Positions 36,686 through 45,972 of a DNA stretch of 64,000 nt are shown here, one piece after another (position 1 is the stretch's first letter; every line of letters starts with the position of its first letter). Location: contig NZ_PVZS01000006.1 in NCBI RefSeq assembly GCF_003004785.1, positions 124,001-188,000 on the forward strand, written 5' to 3'. The translations under genes were made by a program, and so were the position numbers. Source of the DNA: Alsobacter soli. GTDB lineage: Bacteria; Pseudomonadota; Alphaproteobacteria; Rhizobiales; Beijerinckiaceae. The notes under the pieces are model-generated. The model ran no database searches. It was not told the origin of the DNA and saw only the letters and a program-made list of their open reading frames with translations.

Positions 36686-38155
36686 TTAGCCGACCGAGCC
36701 TTCCAGCGAGATCGAGATGAGCTTCTGCGCCTCCACGGCGAACTCCATGGGGAGCTGCTGGAGCACATCCTTCACGAAGCCGTTGACGATCAGCGCCGTG
36801 GCCTCCTCTTCCGAGAGGCCGCGCTGCTGGCAGTAGAACAGCTGGTCTTCGGAGATCTTGGAGGTGGTCGCCTCGTGCTCGAAGATCGCGCTGGCGTTCT
36901 TAGACTCGATGTAGGGCACCGTGTGCGCGCCGCACTTGTCGCCGATCAGCAGCGAATCGCAGTTCGTGAAGTTGCGCGCGCCCGAGGCCTTGCGGTGGGC
37001 CGACACGAGACCCCGGTACGTGTTCTGCGAGAACCCGGCCGAGATGCCCTTGGAGATGATCCGGCTCGTCGTGTTCTTGCCGAGGTGGATCATCTTGGTG
37101 CCGCTGTCCACCTGCTGGTAGCCGTTCGATACCGCGATCGAGTAGAACTCGCCGCGCGAGCCGTCGCCGCGCAGGATGCAGGACGGGTACTTCCAGGTGA
37201 TGGCTGAGCCGGTCTCCACCTGCGTCCACGAGATCTTCGCGTTCTTGCCGCGGCAGTCGCCGCGCTTGGTCACGAAGTTGTAGACGCCGCCCTTGCCCTC
37301 GCTGTCGCCGGGGTACCAGTTCTGGACGGTCGAGTACTTGATCTCGGCGTCATCGAGCGCGATCAGCTCGACCACGGCCGCATGCAGCTGGTTCTCGTCG
37401 CGCTGGGGCGCCGTGCAGCCCTCGAGGTAGCTCACATAGGAGCCCTTGTCGGCGATGATCAGCGTGCGCTCGAACTGGCCGGTGTTCTTCTCATTGATGC
37501 GGAAATAGGTCGACAGCTCCATCGGGCAGCGAACGCCCGGCGGCACGTAGACGAAGGACCCGTCCGTGAACACGGCCGAGTTCAGGGTCGCATAGAAGTT
37601 GTCCGTGACCGGCACCACCGAGCCGAGGTACTGGCGCACCAGATCCGGGTGCTCGCGGATGGCCTCGGAGATCGAGCAGAAGATCACGCCGGCCTTCTTC
37701 AGCTCCTCCTTGAAGGTCGTCACCACGGAGACGCTGTCGAACACCGCGTCCACGGCGACCTTCGAGGTCTGCACGCCGGCCAGGATCTCCTGCTCCCGCA
37801 GCGGGATGCCGAGCTTCTTGTAGGTCTCGAGGATCGCCGGATCGACCTCGTCGAGCGACTGCGGTCCCGCCTTCTTCTTCGGCGCGGCGTAGTAGTACAG
37901 GTCCTGGAAGTCGATCGGCGGGTACTCGACGCGGGCCCAGGTGGGCTCCTGCATGGTCAGCCAGCGCCGGAAGGCGTCCAGGCGCCACTCGGTCATCCAC
38001 TCGGGATCGCCCTTCCGGGCCGAGATGAAGCGGACGATGTCCTCGTTCAGGCCCTTGGGGGCCTTGTCCACCTCGATGTCGGTGATGAAACCGTACTTGT
38101 ACTGGTCCACATCGATCGAGCGGACCTGCTCGACGGTCTCCTGCACGGCAGGCAT
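36686..38155 (-). CDS. sufB: Fe-S assembly scaffold protein SufB
   Basis: Main scaffold on which clusters form in the SUF pathway, 489 residues. Motifs: [100 protein letters not shown], and [20 protein letters not shown], which includes the cysteine needed for sulfur transfer from SufS. The C-terminal [20 protein letters not shown] is standard. ATG 38155 has AAGGAGCC six bases upstream; the longer start at 38182 is not supported. It follows the NifS-like gene by 58 bases. Confidence 0.96.
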   Translation of the reverse strand: MPAVQETVEQVRSIDVDQYKYGFITDIEVDKAPKGLNEDIVRFISARKGDPEWMTEWRLDAFRRWLTMQEPTWARVEYPPIDFQDLYYYAAPKKKAGPQSLDEVDPAILETYKKLGIPLREQEILAGVQTSKVAVDAVFDSVSVVTTFKEELKKAGVIFCSISEAIREHPDLVRQYLGSVVPVTDNFYATLNSAVFTDGSFVYVPPGVRCPMELSTYFRINEKNTGQFERTLIIADKGSYVSYLEGCTAPQRDENQLHAAVVELIALDDAEIKYSTVQNWYPGDSEGKGGVYNFVTKRGDCRGKNAKISWTQVETGSAITWKYPSCILRGDGSRGEFYSIAVSNGYQQVDSGTKMIHLGKNTTSRIISKGISAGFSQNTYRGLVSAHRKASGARNFTNCDSLLIGDKCGAHTVPYIESKNASAIFEHEATTSKISEDQLFYCQQRGLSEEEATALIVNGFVKDVLQQLPMEFAVEAQKLISISLEGSVG

Positions 38156-38213
38156 TTCTGGCTCCTTCCTCGACGGCTTCAAGGGCCGGGGGGTTGGGGG
38201 TGGGAAGTCTCTG

Positions 38214-39395
38214 CTAGGCTGCTGCGCGACCCAGCCGCTTATGTAGTGTTTTTCTGAGTTTTTCGAAGGCCCCGAGGAAGCGGATCACGTCAGCTTCCTC
38301 GGTAGACCAGCCGAGGCTGACCCTGATTGCGCCGGAGCAAAGGTCCGGCGAGACGCCCATGGCCTCGAGCACGTGCGAACGCTTCACCTTGCCTGACGAG
38401 CAGGCGGACCCCGATGACAGCGCCACGCCTTCGAGGTCGAACGCGATCAGCGCCGTCTCGGCCCTGAGGCCGGGCAGCGCGAACAGGGTCGTGTTGGGCA
38501 GCCGCTCCACGGCCCCGCCGAAGATGACGGCCTCGGGCGCAATCGTCAGCAGTTCGATTTCCAGCCGGTCCCGCAGCGCGCGGATGCGTCCGCGCTCCGC
38601 TTCGCCAGCCTCCCGGGTGGCCTTGGCCGCCGCGCCGAATCCGGCGACGCCGGGCCCATTCTCCGTGCCGGCCCGGGCGCCGCGCTCCTGGCCGCCCCCA
38701 CGCAGAACGCGGTCGGCGATATGGAGGCCGCCGCTCACCACGAGGGCGCCGACGCCCTGCGGCCCGCCGATCTTGTGCGCCGACAGGGCGACCAGGTCCG
38801 CGCCGCTCGCCGCAACCGAGAAGCCGGTTTTGCCGAGCGCCTGCACGGCGTCGCAATGCAGCACGCCGTCGTGGACGTGAACGAGATCCGCCGCCGCCCG
38901 CACCGGCTGCACGACGCCGGTCTCGTTGTTGGCGGCCTGGACCGACGCCATGACCCGCTCGCCGGCCGTGGTCGCGGTAGCGAGGCGCTGCCCCAGCCAG
39001 GCCAGGTCCACGACGCCGTCCGCCGTCACCGGAATGCGCTCGATGCGGTCCGACGGGAAGCGCGCGCCTTCGAGCACGCAGGGATGCTCCACCGCCGTCG
39101 TCAGCAGCCGGTCCAGAACCTGCCGCTCGCCGCAGCGCTCGACGAAAGGCGTCAGCGCCAGGACATTGGCTTCGGTGCCGCCGCTCGTGAACACGATCCG
39201 CGATGCGGCGCAGCCGGCCAGCGCGGCCACTTCCTCCCGCGCCGCCTCGATGCGGCCGCGGGCCGCCCGCCCCTCGGCGTGCACGGACGAGGCGTTGCCG
39301 CCCGCATCCAGGGCCGCGAGCATGGCCTCGCGCGCCTCGGGACGCAGGTCCGAGGTGGCGTTATGGTCCAGGTAGCTGCGCGGCGGGCGCGACAT
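38214..39395 (-). CDS. NifS/IscS-like cysteine desulfurase, first gene of the suf operon
   Basis: A class I cysteine desulfurase of 393 residues. It has [47 protein letters not shown], the PLP lysine in [20 protein letters not shown], the [20 protein letters not shown] loop, and the persulfide cysteine in [20 protein letters not shown]. Both catalytic residues are intact. It is the first cistron after the Irr box/promoter, ahead of sufB, the arrangement common in Hyphomicrobiales, where no IscR gene need be present. Having both this enzyme and SufS in one operon suggests two sulfur donors. ATG 39395 was chosen; upstream in-frame sequence to 39530 looks untranslated. Confidence 0.92.
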   Translation of the reverse strand: MSRPPRSYLDHNATSDLRPEAREAMLAALDAGGNASSVHAEGRAARGRIEAAREEVAALAGCAASRIVFTSGGTEANVLALTPFVERCGERQVLDRLLTTAVEHPCVLEGARFPSDRIERIPVTADGVVDLAWLGQRLATATTAGERVMASVQAANNETGVVQPVRAAADLVHVHDGVLHCDAVQALGKTGFSVAASGADLVALSAHKIGGPQGVGALVVSGGLHIADRVLRGGGQERGARAGTENGPGVAGFGAAAKATREAGEAERGRIRALRDRLEIELLTIAPEAVIFGGAVERLPNTTLFALPGLRAETALIAFDLEGVALSSGSACSSGKVKRSHVLEAMGVSPDLCSGAIRVSLGWSTEEADVIRFLGAFEKLRKTLHKRLGRAAA

Positions 39396-39540
39396 TGGGG
39401 GACAGACCTTGTTTCCCGCTTCGCCAAACGCCATCTCTGAGCGGCAGCAAAGGCTTGCAACCGACCCCGGCGCTTGTGCTAAAAGCGGCGCTCCCACAGT
39501 GGAACGGCGGCGACGGGCGGGTCCGTTCACCTTTGTTCCA

Positions 39541-39592
39541 CTGTTAGAATAATTCTAACAGAAATTGTGGGCCGACAGCGCCTCGGAGTCAA
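39541..39592 (-). promoter_or_regulatory. Irr-type iron box overlapping the suf operon promoter
   Basis: CTGTTAGAAT (39541-39550), a central A, and ATTCTAACAG (39552-39561) form a perfect 10-bp-arm palindrome, close to the iron control element bound by Irr in Hyphomicrobiales (TTTAGAA..TTCTAAA). On the minus strand TTGACT (39592-39587) and CACAAT (39569-39564) are spaced by 17 bases as a sigma-70-like promoter, placing the start of transcription inside the palindrome. Binding should block RNA polymerase, so the suf operon is probably iron-regulated. The divergent gene at 39661 could also be affected. Confidence 0.72.
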
Positions 39593-39660
39593 GCCGAGGC
39601 GAGGCGGGCGATGAGCCCGGGCTGCGGCCTTTTCAACGTCAAAGCTGAGGTCGAGAGCCC

Positions 39661-40311
39661 ATGCCCGAGGTCATCTTCAACGGTCCCGCCGGCCGTATCG
39701 AAGGCCGCTATCACCCGTCGAAGACGAAGGGCGCGCCCATCGCCATCGTGCTCCACCCGCATCCGCAGTTCGGCGGCACGATGAACAACCAGATCGTGTA
39801 CGCCCTCTACTACGGCTTCGTGGAGCGTGGCTTCTCGGCGCTGCGCTTCAACTTCCGCGGGGTCGGCCGCAGCCAGGGCAGCTTCGACCACGGCCAGGGC
39901 GAGCTCTCCGACGCCGCCGCGGCGCTCGACTGGGCCCAGGCCATCAACCCGGAGGCGCGCGCCTGCTGGATCGCCGGCATCTCCTTCGGCGCCTGGATCG
40001 GCATGCAGCTGCTTATGCGCCGCCCGGAGATCGAGGGCTTCATCTCCATCGCGGCCCCGGCCAACCGCTTCGACTTCTCCTTCCTGGCCCCCTGCCCGTC
40101 CTCCGGGCTGTTCGTTCACGGCTCCCAGGATCGGGTGGCGCCCATCAAGGACGTCATGAGCGTGATCGAGAAGGTGAAGACCCAGAAGGGCATCCAGATC
40201 GAGCACCAGACGGTGGAAGGCGCCAACCACTTCTTCGAGAACAAGACCGAGGAACTGATGCAGGTCGTCGGGACCTACCTCGACAAGAGGCTCGGCCCGA
40301 AGGAGGGCTGA
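39661..40311 (+). CDS. Alpha/beta hydrolase, conserved alphaproteobacterial family
   Basis: A 216-residue hydrolase: MPEVIFNGPAGRIEGRYHPS, then the oxyanion region AIVLHPHPQFGGTMNNQIVY, GFSALRFNFRGVGRSQGSFD, the nucleophile elbow WIAGISFGAWIGMQLLM (Ser), the acid in GLFVHGSQDRVAPIKDV (Asp), and the base in VEGANHFFENKTEELM (His). This lidless family is near-universal in alphaproteobacteria and sometimes called a dienelactone-hydrolase-like protein, but its function is unknown. It is divergent from the suf operon and might share the Irr region. Confidence 0.88.
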   Translation: MPEVIFNGPAGRIEGRYHPSKTKGAPIAIVLHPHPQFGGTMNNQIVYALYYGFVERGFSALRFNFRGVGRSQGSFDHGQGELSDAAAALDWAQAINPEARACWIAGISFGAWIGMQLLMRRPEIEGFISIAAPANRFDFSFLAPCPSSGLFVHGSQDRVAPIKDVMSVIEKVKTQKGIQIEHQTVEGANHFFENKTEELMQVVGTYLDKRLGPKEG

Positions 40312-40359
40312 GGGAGGCGCGAAAGCGCGCCCTCATCCTCGACAGCCCACCCCCAGCCG

Positions 40360-40483
40360 GCATCCCCCGCGCAGCGGGTCGGGAAGGGGATCCAGGGGAA
40401 TGGGGCGGCCTCCGGCGGCAAAATGCGCGCTGTCCCTGGATCCCCTTCCCCTCCGCGGCTCCGCCGCTCCGGACGGGGATCAC
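40360..40483. repeat. Dispersed palindromic repeat, family B (copy 2)
   Basis: GGGAAGGGGATCCAGGGGAA on the left arm and GTCCCTGGATCCCCTTCCCC on the right arm match copy 1 at 2870-3003; the ends CATCCCCCGC and GGACGGGGATCACGCG are slightly decayed. It lies between the hydrolase gene and tyrS, filling most of a 278-base gap. Confidence 0.85.
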
Positions 40484-40589
40484 GCGCCGAGATTGAGGCA
40501 AGCAGCCGGCCGCTCGGGCCAGCGGCGACTTCCCCGCCTTGCGTCCCCGCCCCTCTCCCCCTAAACCTCCGCGCGCGAGAGGTTTCCCC

Positions 40590-41852
40590 ATGTCCGACGA
40601 TTTCAAGCCCCAGTCCGAATTCCTGCGCACGCTCCTGGAGCGCGGCTACGTGCACCAGTGCTCGGATTACGCCGGCCTCGACGCGCTGGCGGCGAAGGGC
40701 GAAGTCACGGCCTACGTGGGATACGACTGCACGGCGCCGTCGCTCCATGTCGGCAGCCTCATCTCGATCATGATGCTGCACTGGCTGCAGCAGAGCGGCA
40801 ACAAGCCGATCCCGCTGATGGGCGGGGGCACCACGCGAGTCGGCGACCCGTCCGGCCGCGACGAGACCCGCAAGCTGCTCACGCCCGAGCAGATCGAGGA
40901 CAACAAGAACGGCATCAAGCGCGTGTTCTCGCGCTTCCTCCGGTTCGGCGACGGCAAGACCGACGCCGTGATGATCGATAACGCCGAGTGGCTGACCAAG
41001 CTGAACTACATCGACTTCCTGCGCGATGTGGGCCGGCACTTCTCGGTCAACCGAATGCTGTCGATGGACAGCGTGCGCATGCGCCTGGAGCGCGAGCAGG
41101 AGCTCTCCTTCATCGAGTTCAACTACATGTGCCTGCAGGGCTACGATTTCGTCGAGCTCAACCGCCGCCACGGCGTGAACCTGCAGATGGGCGGCTCCGA
41201 CCAGTGGGGCAATATCGTCACCGGCATCGACCTCGGCCGCCGGATGGGCACGCCCCAGCTCTACGCCCTCACCTGCCCGCTTCTGACGACATCCTCCGGC
41301 GCCAAGATGGGCAAGACGGCCTCAGGCGCCGTCTGGCTCAACGAGGAGCAGCTCTCGGCCTACGACTACTGGCAGTTCTGGCGCAACACGGAGGACGCCG
41401 ACGTCGGCCGCTTCCTGAAGCTCTACACCACGCTGCCGCTGGACGAGGCCGCCCGACTGCAGGCGCTGGGCGGCGCGGAGATCAACGAGGCCAAGAAGGT
41501 GCTGGCCACGGAAGCGACCGCGCTCATGCACGGCCGCGACAAGGCCGAGCAGGCGGCGGAAACCGCCCGCCGCACCTTCGAGGAAGGCGCGGCCGCGGAG
41601 ACCCTGCCCTCCTTCGAAGTGGACCGCGCCGAGCTCGCCGCCGGCATCGGCGTGCTCACGGCGTTCGTGCGCGCCGGCCTCGTGCCCTCGACGGGCGAGG
41701 CCCGCCGGCAGGTCAAGGGCGGCGGCCTGAAGGTCAACGATGCCGCCGTCACGGACGAGCGCATGAGCCTCACTGAGGCCGACCTCAACGCCGATGGCGC
41801 GGTGAAGCTCTCCTTCGGCCGCAAAAAGCACATGCTGCTGCGGGCCCGCTGA
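40590..41852 (+). CDS. tyrS: Tyrosyl-tRNA synthetase
   Basis: Class I synthetase that charges tRNA-Tyr, 420 residues. The HIGH-like motif is in [20 protein letters not shown], tyrosine-site residues in [20 protein letters not shown] and [40 protein letters not shown], and the KMSKS-like loop [16 protein letters not shown]. An S4 RNA-binding domain closes the protein ([20 protein letters not shown]). ATG 40590 is preceded by GAGAGG. The frame is open upstream to 40539, but that is repeat-related sequence. Confidence 0.96.
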   Translation: MSDDFKPQSEFLRTLLERGYVHQCSDYAGLDALAAKGEVTAYVGYDCTAPSLHVGSLISIMMLHWLQQSGNKPIPLMGGGTTRVGDPSGRDETRKLLTPEQIEDNKNGIKRVFSRFLRFGDGKTDAVMIDNAEWLTKLNYIDFLRDVGRHFSVNRMLSMDSVRMRLEREQELSFIEFNYMCLQGYDFVELNRRHGVNLQMGGSDQWGNIVTGIDLGRRMGTPQLYALTCPLLTTSSGAKMGKTASGAVWLNEEQLSAYDYWQFWRNTEDADVGRFLKLYTTLPLDEAARLQALGGAEINEAKKVLATEATALMHGRDKAEQAAETARRTFEEGAAAETLPSFEVDRAELAAGIGVLTAFVRAGLVPSTGEARRQVKGGGLKVNDAAVTDERMSLTEADLNADGAVKLSFGRKKHMLLRAR

Positions 41853-41893
41853 GGCGAACACTCTCCTTCCAGGGAGCGGGAGCGACCCGATCC

Positions 41894-44800
41894 CTACCGT
41901 TCCGGGGTCGGCGCGGGCGGCGCCGGCGTCGAGCCTGTCCCCGCGCTCGGCCCGATCACCCCGAAGAACTTGCGCAGGAACCCGGGCGCCACCGCTGACA
42001 GCGGGTTGATGGCCACCGTGGGCTGGCTCGCCTTGCCCGAGATGCGGAAATTGACCGCGAACAGGCCCTCGTGCTGACCGCCGCCCAGAATCGGGCCGAC
42101 GATCGGCACCTGGTTGAAGATATTGTTCAGCCCGTAGGCCGGCACGAAGGTGCCCGAGAAGTCCGCCTTGTCGACGCGGAAGTCCATGTAGCCCTCGAGC
42201 GTGCCGCCGACCGACTGCCCCCACATGGTGGCGTCGCGGATCGCCAGGCGCCCGCCGCCCACAGTGAAGCCGGATTTCAGCTTGGTGAAGGCGACGTTGT
42301 TCTGCTGGTTCGGGGCGGCGCTCCGGGCCAGGGCCGGCTCGTTCTGCAGCACGAAGTGGTTCACTACCAGGGTGCCGCTCATCACGGGAGCGGCGCCCGT
42401 GATCTGCACCAGCATGGCACCGCCCTGCATGCGGCGGTAGATGTCGAAGAAGCGGAAGAAGGCGCCCGCGTTGGCGCTCTCCACCACGATCCCCAGTCGT
42501 CCGCTCTCATCGCGGGCCAGCTGGCCAGACACCGGGGCCCCCGCGAAGCGGCCCGAGAGGCGGAAATCCCGGAACTCGCCGGCCCGGATGCCCATGCGGC
42601 CGTCCACGCCCGTGATGGTCTCGCCGTTGAGGCCCTGGATGGCGTTCACCTTAAGGTCGAGGTCGAAGTCGCCCGGGCTCGCCATGGGGCTCGCGCCCGG
42701 TGACATCAGCGCCTTCAGCACCGGCCGCGCGTCGACCGAGGAGCCGCGCAGCGTGACGCGGGACGACGCGCCCTGGCGCTCGAGGTCCACCCGCATGTCA
42801 TCGCCGGCCGACAGCCTCAGGGACGACAGTCGCGCCGCCGCGATCGATCCATCCGCCCCGATGCGCAGCTGTCCCTTGGCTGAGACTGGCCCGCCTCCGT
42901 CCAGCGTGAACTCGTCGAGCGTGCTGCCCTCAGCGTCCGTGTCGAGCCGGAAGGAGGCCTTCGCCGCCTTGCCGGGCGTCTTCACCCAGCCAGGCAGCAG
43001 GTCGATGATGTTGGCGCGCGTGAGGTCCAGGTCCACGCGGGGGGTAGGCTTCGGCCCGCCGATGTCCTTCACGCTGATCTTGGCCTCGACCGGCCCGACC
43101 ACCTGGGGCAGCTTGATGCCTCTCCGCGCCCGGGCGGCGTCGTCCAGCGTGACGCTGACAAGAGCCTCGGCGAGCGGGGCGCCGGTTGGCTGCCGCAGCT
43201 CGAAACTGGCCGGGCTGCCGCCGATCTTGCCGTCGCCCTTGAGCAGAAGCCCGGAGCGGTCGTTCGTGAGCGCGAGCGTGCCGTTGTCCAGGCGCTCCTT
43301 CCCGAAGATGTTCTCGGCCGAGAACCCGGTGGCGCCGCCCTGGAGTTGGACCACGACATCGTTCGGGCCCAGTTGCGGCTGCAAGGGGAAGCTCACCTTC
43401 GCGCTCAGATCCACGTGCCCCTTCACGATCGCCTGGTCGCTGATGGGCGGCACGTAGGGCTTCAGCGCTTCGGAACGGGCCACGGCCATCGCCGCTTCCG
43501 CCGTGCCCGAAGCGTCGAAGCTGACCTTGGCGTTGGCCGGATGCTGGGACGTGTCCGCCACCTCGTAGCGGCCGTTGCTGAGCACGATCGGCTGTCCGGC
43601 TCCGCCGGCCGCCAAGGCTCGCCGAACGTCCACCACGACGGTGCGGCCCGTGACCTTCCCCACCGCCTCGACCTCGCTCAGGAGCGGCAAGCCAGGCGCG
43701 GGCCGCATCACGCCGCCCGTCACCGTGGTTTCGAGCGCTACTGCCTCCGCCGGCACGGGCCTCTTCGCCAAGGCGTCGGCCAGAACCGCGGGAGACATGC
43801 TGGTCGTGTAGCGGAAGGCCTGCACGGCCCCGTCCTGCAGCGATTGCACCATGTAGCTGCGGACGTCGGGCACGATGAAGCTCGGCCAGAAAGCCAGCAC
43901 GGAGCGCACCGACATGCGGGTCGTCGTGGCCACGTCCAGCTTCAAACCCTCGAAGCCGTCGGCTCGCCCCACCGTCCCGCTCATCTGGAGGCCGACGCCG
44001 GGGCCGCTGACGGCGAAGCGGTCCACGATGAGGCCGCCGAGCCCGATGGGTATGCGCCCCTGCAGCACGGCCTGGTCGATCGGGACCGGCTTGTCCTTGG
44101 GCCCCTCGCCCGCCAGCGTTCCGTGCTGGCTGGTCAGGTTCACCTGCCAGAAATCCCCCGCGGCCGTGGGCGGCGTCACCGAGCCGGAGATCTCGAAGCG
44201 CGTATCGCCCGCGCTCACGTCGAAATGCCGGACCGCCAGGGCATGGCGCCCGGAGTCCCAGCCGATGTCGCCCTTGATCTGGTCGACGAAGAGGGGCTCC
44301 GCGTCCGGATCGTCGAACAGCACCATGGCCTGGCCGCCGGTGATGCGGCCGTCGGCGTTGGTGACCGCGTTGTCCGGCCCCAGGGTCAGACGAAGCCGGG
44401 CGTCGATCGGCATGTCCGTGGTGACCGGGATCGTCCCGGGCTCCGCGATGCCAAGGAGGTCGGACACGGCCAGGTTGTCGGTGTCCAGCCCGATGGTGCG
44501 CTCGCCCCCCTTGCGGCCCGCGAACGCGATGGCCGCCGACCAGGGGCCGGAGGGCCCATTGGCGGCGAGACTCAGCCGGCTTTCCGAGCCCGCGCCCTTG
44601 GCGTAGCTGAGCGCCAGGCGATCATAGACGAGCGTGAGCCCCCGCCGACGATCGTTGATCCGCAGGCGCCCGTCCCGTACGCCCCCACGCTCCAGCACGC
44701 CGAGCGGTCCCATCTGGTCGGAGAGGGCGTCCAGGAGGGAGGCCGGGCCGAAGCTCGTATCCGTCGGCTGGACGGGACCTGCCGCCTCGGGCGCATCCGA

Positions 44801-45340
44801 GCCCGTCGCAGAGATCGAGACCGAGCCATCCGGGTCGATGGTGAGGGCGACGGCGAGCCCGACGAAGTCGATGTGCCGCGGCACCAGGCGCCCGAACGCG
44901 AGGGAGGTCACATCGAAGCCGATCTCAGCCTGGGGCGCGGCGACGACAAGGTTGCCCTTGGCGTCGCGAATGGTGACCCCCGAGACCGCCAGGAGGGGCG
45001 TGTCGCCCCACTCGAGCTGCGCATGTTGGACGTCGACGTCGTAGCCGTTGCCGAACTGCTGCTCCAGGGCGGATGAAACCCGCTCCGCAAAGCTGTCGAA
45101 CGAGAGCGGCCCCTGCTTCAGCCGGTACGCCGCGCCGCCGACAGCGAGCGCCGCCAGCAGCGCCAGGGCCCCCAGGCTTCCCAGGACCACCGCGAACGCG
45201 CGCCAACGCCGGCTCCTGCGAGGACGCGCCCGCACGCACGAGCGCGCGCGCCGGCCGGACCGCGCCAAGCGGCGAGCGATGGGGCTTCCCTCGACAGCCA
45301 TGCCGGATCGTCGCGCCTGTGCTCTCTCGTCGTGGTTCAC
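41894..45340 (-). CDS. AsmA-like/DUF3971 envelope protein, YhdP family
   Basis: A 1148-residue protein with a basic N-terminus, one membrane helix (AFAVVLGSLGALALLAALAV) and a very long periplasmic beta-rich part. The DUF3971-like region includes EWGDTPLLAVSGVTIRDAKG, VDQIKGDIGWDSGRHALAVR and SARGTLAGEG-like repeats; the AsmA-type C-terminal region reads GAMLVQITGAAPVMSGTLVV, LAIRDATMWGQSVGGTLEGY and FSGTFVPAYGLNNIFNQVPI and GPILGGGQHEGLFAVNFRIS. This family is thought to bridge the inner and outer membranes and move phospholipids. It lies alone, convergent with tyrS and divergent from the peroxiredoxin gene. ATG 45340 used; ATG 45301 is an alternative. Confidence 0.88.
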   Translation of the reverse strand: MNHDERAQARRSGMAVEGSPIARRLARSGRRARSCVRARPRRSRRWRAFAVVLGSLGALALLAALAVGGAAYRLKQGPLSFDSFAERVSSALEQQFGNGYDVDVQHAQLEWGDTPLLAVSGVTIRDAKGNLVVAAPQAEIGFDVTSLAFGRLVPRHIDFVGLAVALTIDPDGSVSISATGSDAPEAAGPVQPTDTSFGPASLLDALSDQMGPLGVLERGGVRDGRLRINDRRRGLTLVYDRLALSYAKGAGSESRLSLAANGPSGPWSAAIAFAGRKGGERTIGLDTDNLAVSDLLGIAEPGTIPVTTDMPIDARLRLTLGPDNAVTNADGRITGGQAMVLFDDPDAEPLFVDQIKGDIGWDSGRHALAVRHFDVSAGDTRFEISGSVTPPTAAGDFWQVNLTSQHGTLAGEGPKDKPVPIDQAVLQGRIPIGLGGLIVDRFAVSGPGVGLQMSGTVGRADGFEGLKLDVATTTRMSVRSVLAFWPSFIVPDVRSYMVQSLQDGAVQAFRYTTSMSPAVLADALAKRPVPAEAVALETTVTGGVMRPAPGLPLLSEVEAVGKVTGRTVVVDVRRALAAGGAGQPIVLSNGRYEVADTSQHPANAKVSFDASGTAEAAMAVARSEALKPYVPPISDQAIVKGHVDLSAKVSFPLQPQLGPNDVVVQLQGGATGFSAENIFGKERLDNGTLALTNDRSGLLLKGDGKIGGSPASFELRQPTGAPLAEALVSVTLDDAARARRGIKLPQVVGPVEAKISVKDIGGPKPTPRVDLDLTRANIIDLLPGWVKTPGKAAKASFRLDTDAEGSTLDEFTLDGGGPVSAKGQLRIGADGSIAAARLSSLRLSAGDDMRVDLERQGASSRVTLRGSSVDARPVLKALMSPGASPMASPGDFDLDLKVNAIQGLNGETITGVDGRMGIRAGEFRDFRLSGRFAGAPVSGQLARDESGRLGIVVESANAGAFFRFFDIYRRMQGGAMLVQITGAAPVMSGTLVVNHFVLQNEPALARSAAPNQQNNVAFTKLKSGFTVGGGRLAIRDATMWGQSVGGTLEGYMDFRVDKADFSGTFVPAYGLNNIFNQVPIVGPILGGGQHEGLFAVNFRISGKASQPTVAINPLSAVAPGFLRKFFGVIGPSAGTGSTPAPPAPTPER

Positions 45341-45425
45341 AGCAAATGAGGCGGCCCGGGATCATCCGAGCCGCCCCTGCCCGCGTAGGGTAAGAGTCAT
45401 GCCGATTCGTCGAAAGGAAGGCGAC

Positions 45426-45896
45426 ATGTCAAAAAAGATACAGGTGGGGATGCCGGCGCCGGAGTTCGCCCTGCCCCGGGATGGCGGCGGCTCGATCTCC
45501 CTGGCCAACATGAAGGGCAGAAAGGTGGTCCTTTATTTCTATCCCAAGGACGACACCTCCGGCTGCACCAAGGAGGCGATCGCGTTCAACGGCCTGCGGG
45601 ACCAGTTCGCGGCGGCGGGCGCCGAAATCGTCGGGGTCTCGGCCGACAGCGTGGCCAGCCACGACAAGTTCAAGGCCAAATACGAGGTTGGCTTTCCGCT
45701 CGCCTCGGACGAGGCGAAAGCGATGCTGGACGATTATGGCGTGTGGGTCGAGAAGAGCATGTACGGGCGCAAGTACATGGGAATCGAGCGGACGACCGTT
45801 CTGGTCGATGCGGCAGGCAAGGTCGCCAGGGTCTGGGAGAAGGTGAAGGTTCCAGGGCACGCAGAAGAGGTGCTCGCGGCTGTCCAGGCGCTCTGA
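45426..45896 (+). CDS. bcp: Peroxiredoxin of the BCP/PrxQ family, single cysteine
   Basis: A thiol peroxidase of 156 residues reducing hydroperoxides. The peroxidatic cysteine is Cys47 in FYPKDDTSGCTKEAIAF; the catalytic Thr and Arg neighbourhood is GIERTTVLVDAAGKVARVW. The resolving cysteine that sits five residues after in E. coli BCP is Ile here, and no other Cys occurs in the protein, so it must act by a 1-Cys mechanism with an outside thiol. GAAAGGAAG precedes ATG 45426; an ATG at 45399 in frame adds nine residues. It is divergent from the AsmA-like gene. Confidence 0.92.
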   Translation: MSKKIQVGMPAPEFALPRDGGGSISLANMKGRKVVLYFYPKDDTSGCTKEAIAFNGLRDQFAAAGAEIVGVSADSVASHDKFKAKYEVGFPLASDEAKAMLDDYGVWVEKSMYGRKYMGIERTTVLVDAAGKVARVWEKVKVPGHAEEVLAAVQAL

Positions 45897-45972
45897 CTTG
45901 CCGTTTGCGGTTGATTAACCTTAATCCTTTTCAATTCCCGCGGGGTCCATGAGAGGCCCCGCGAGGATCGCC

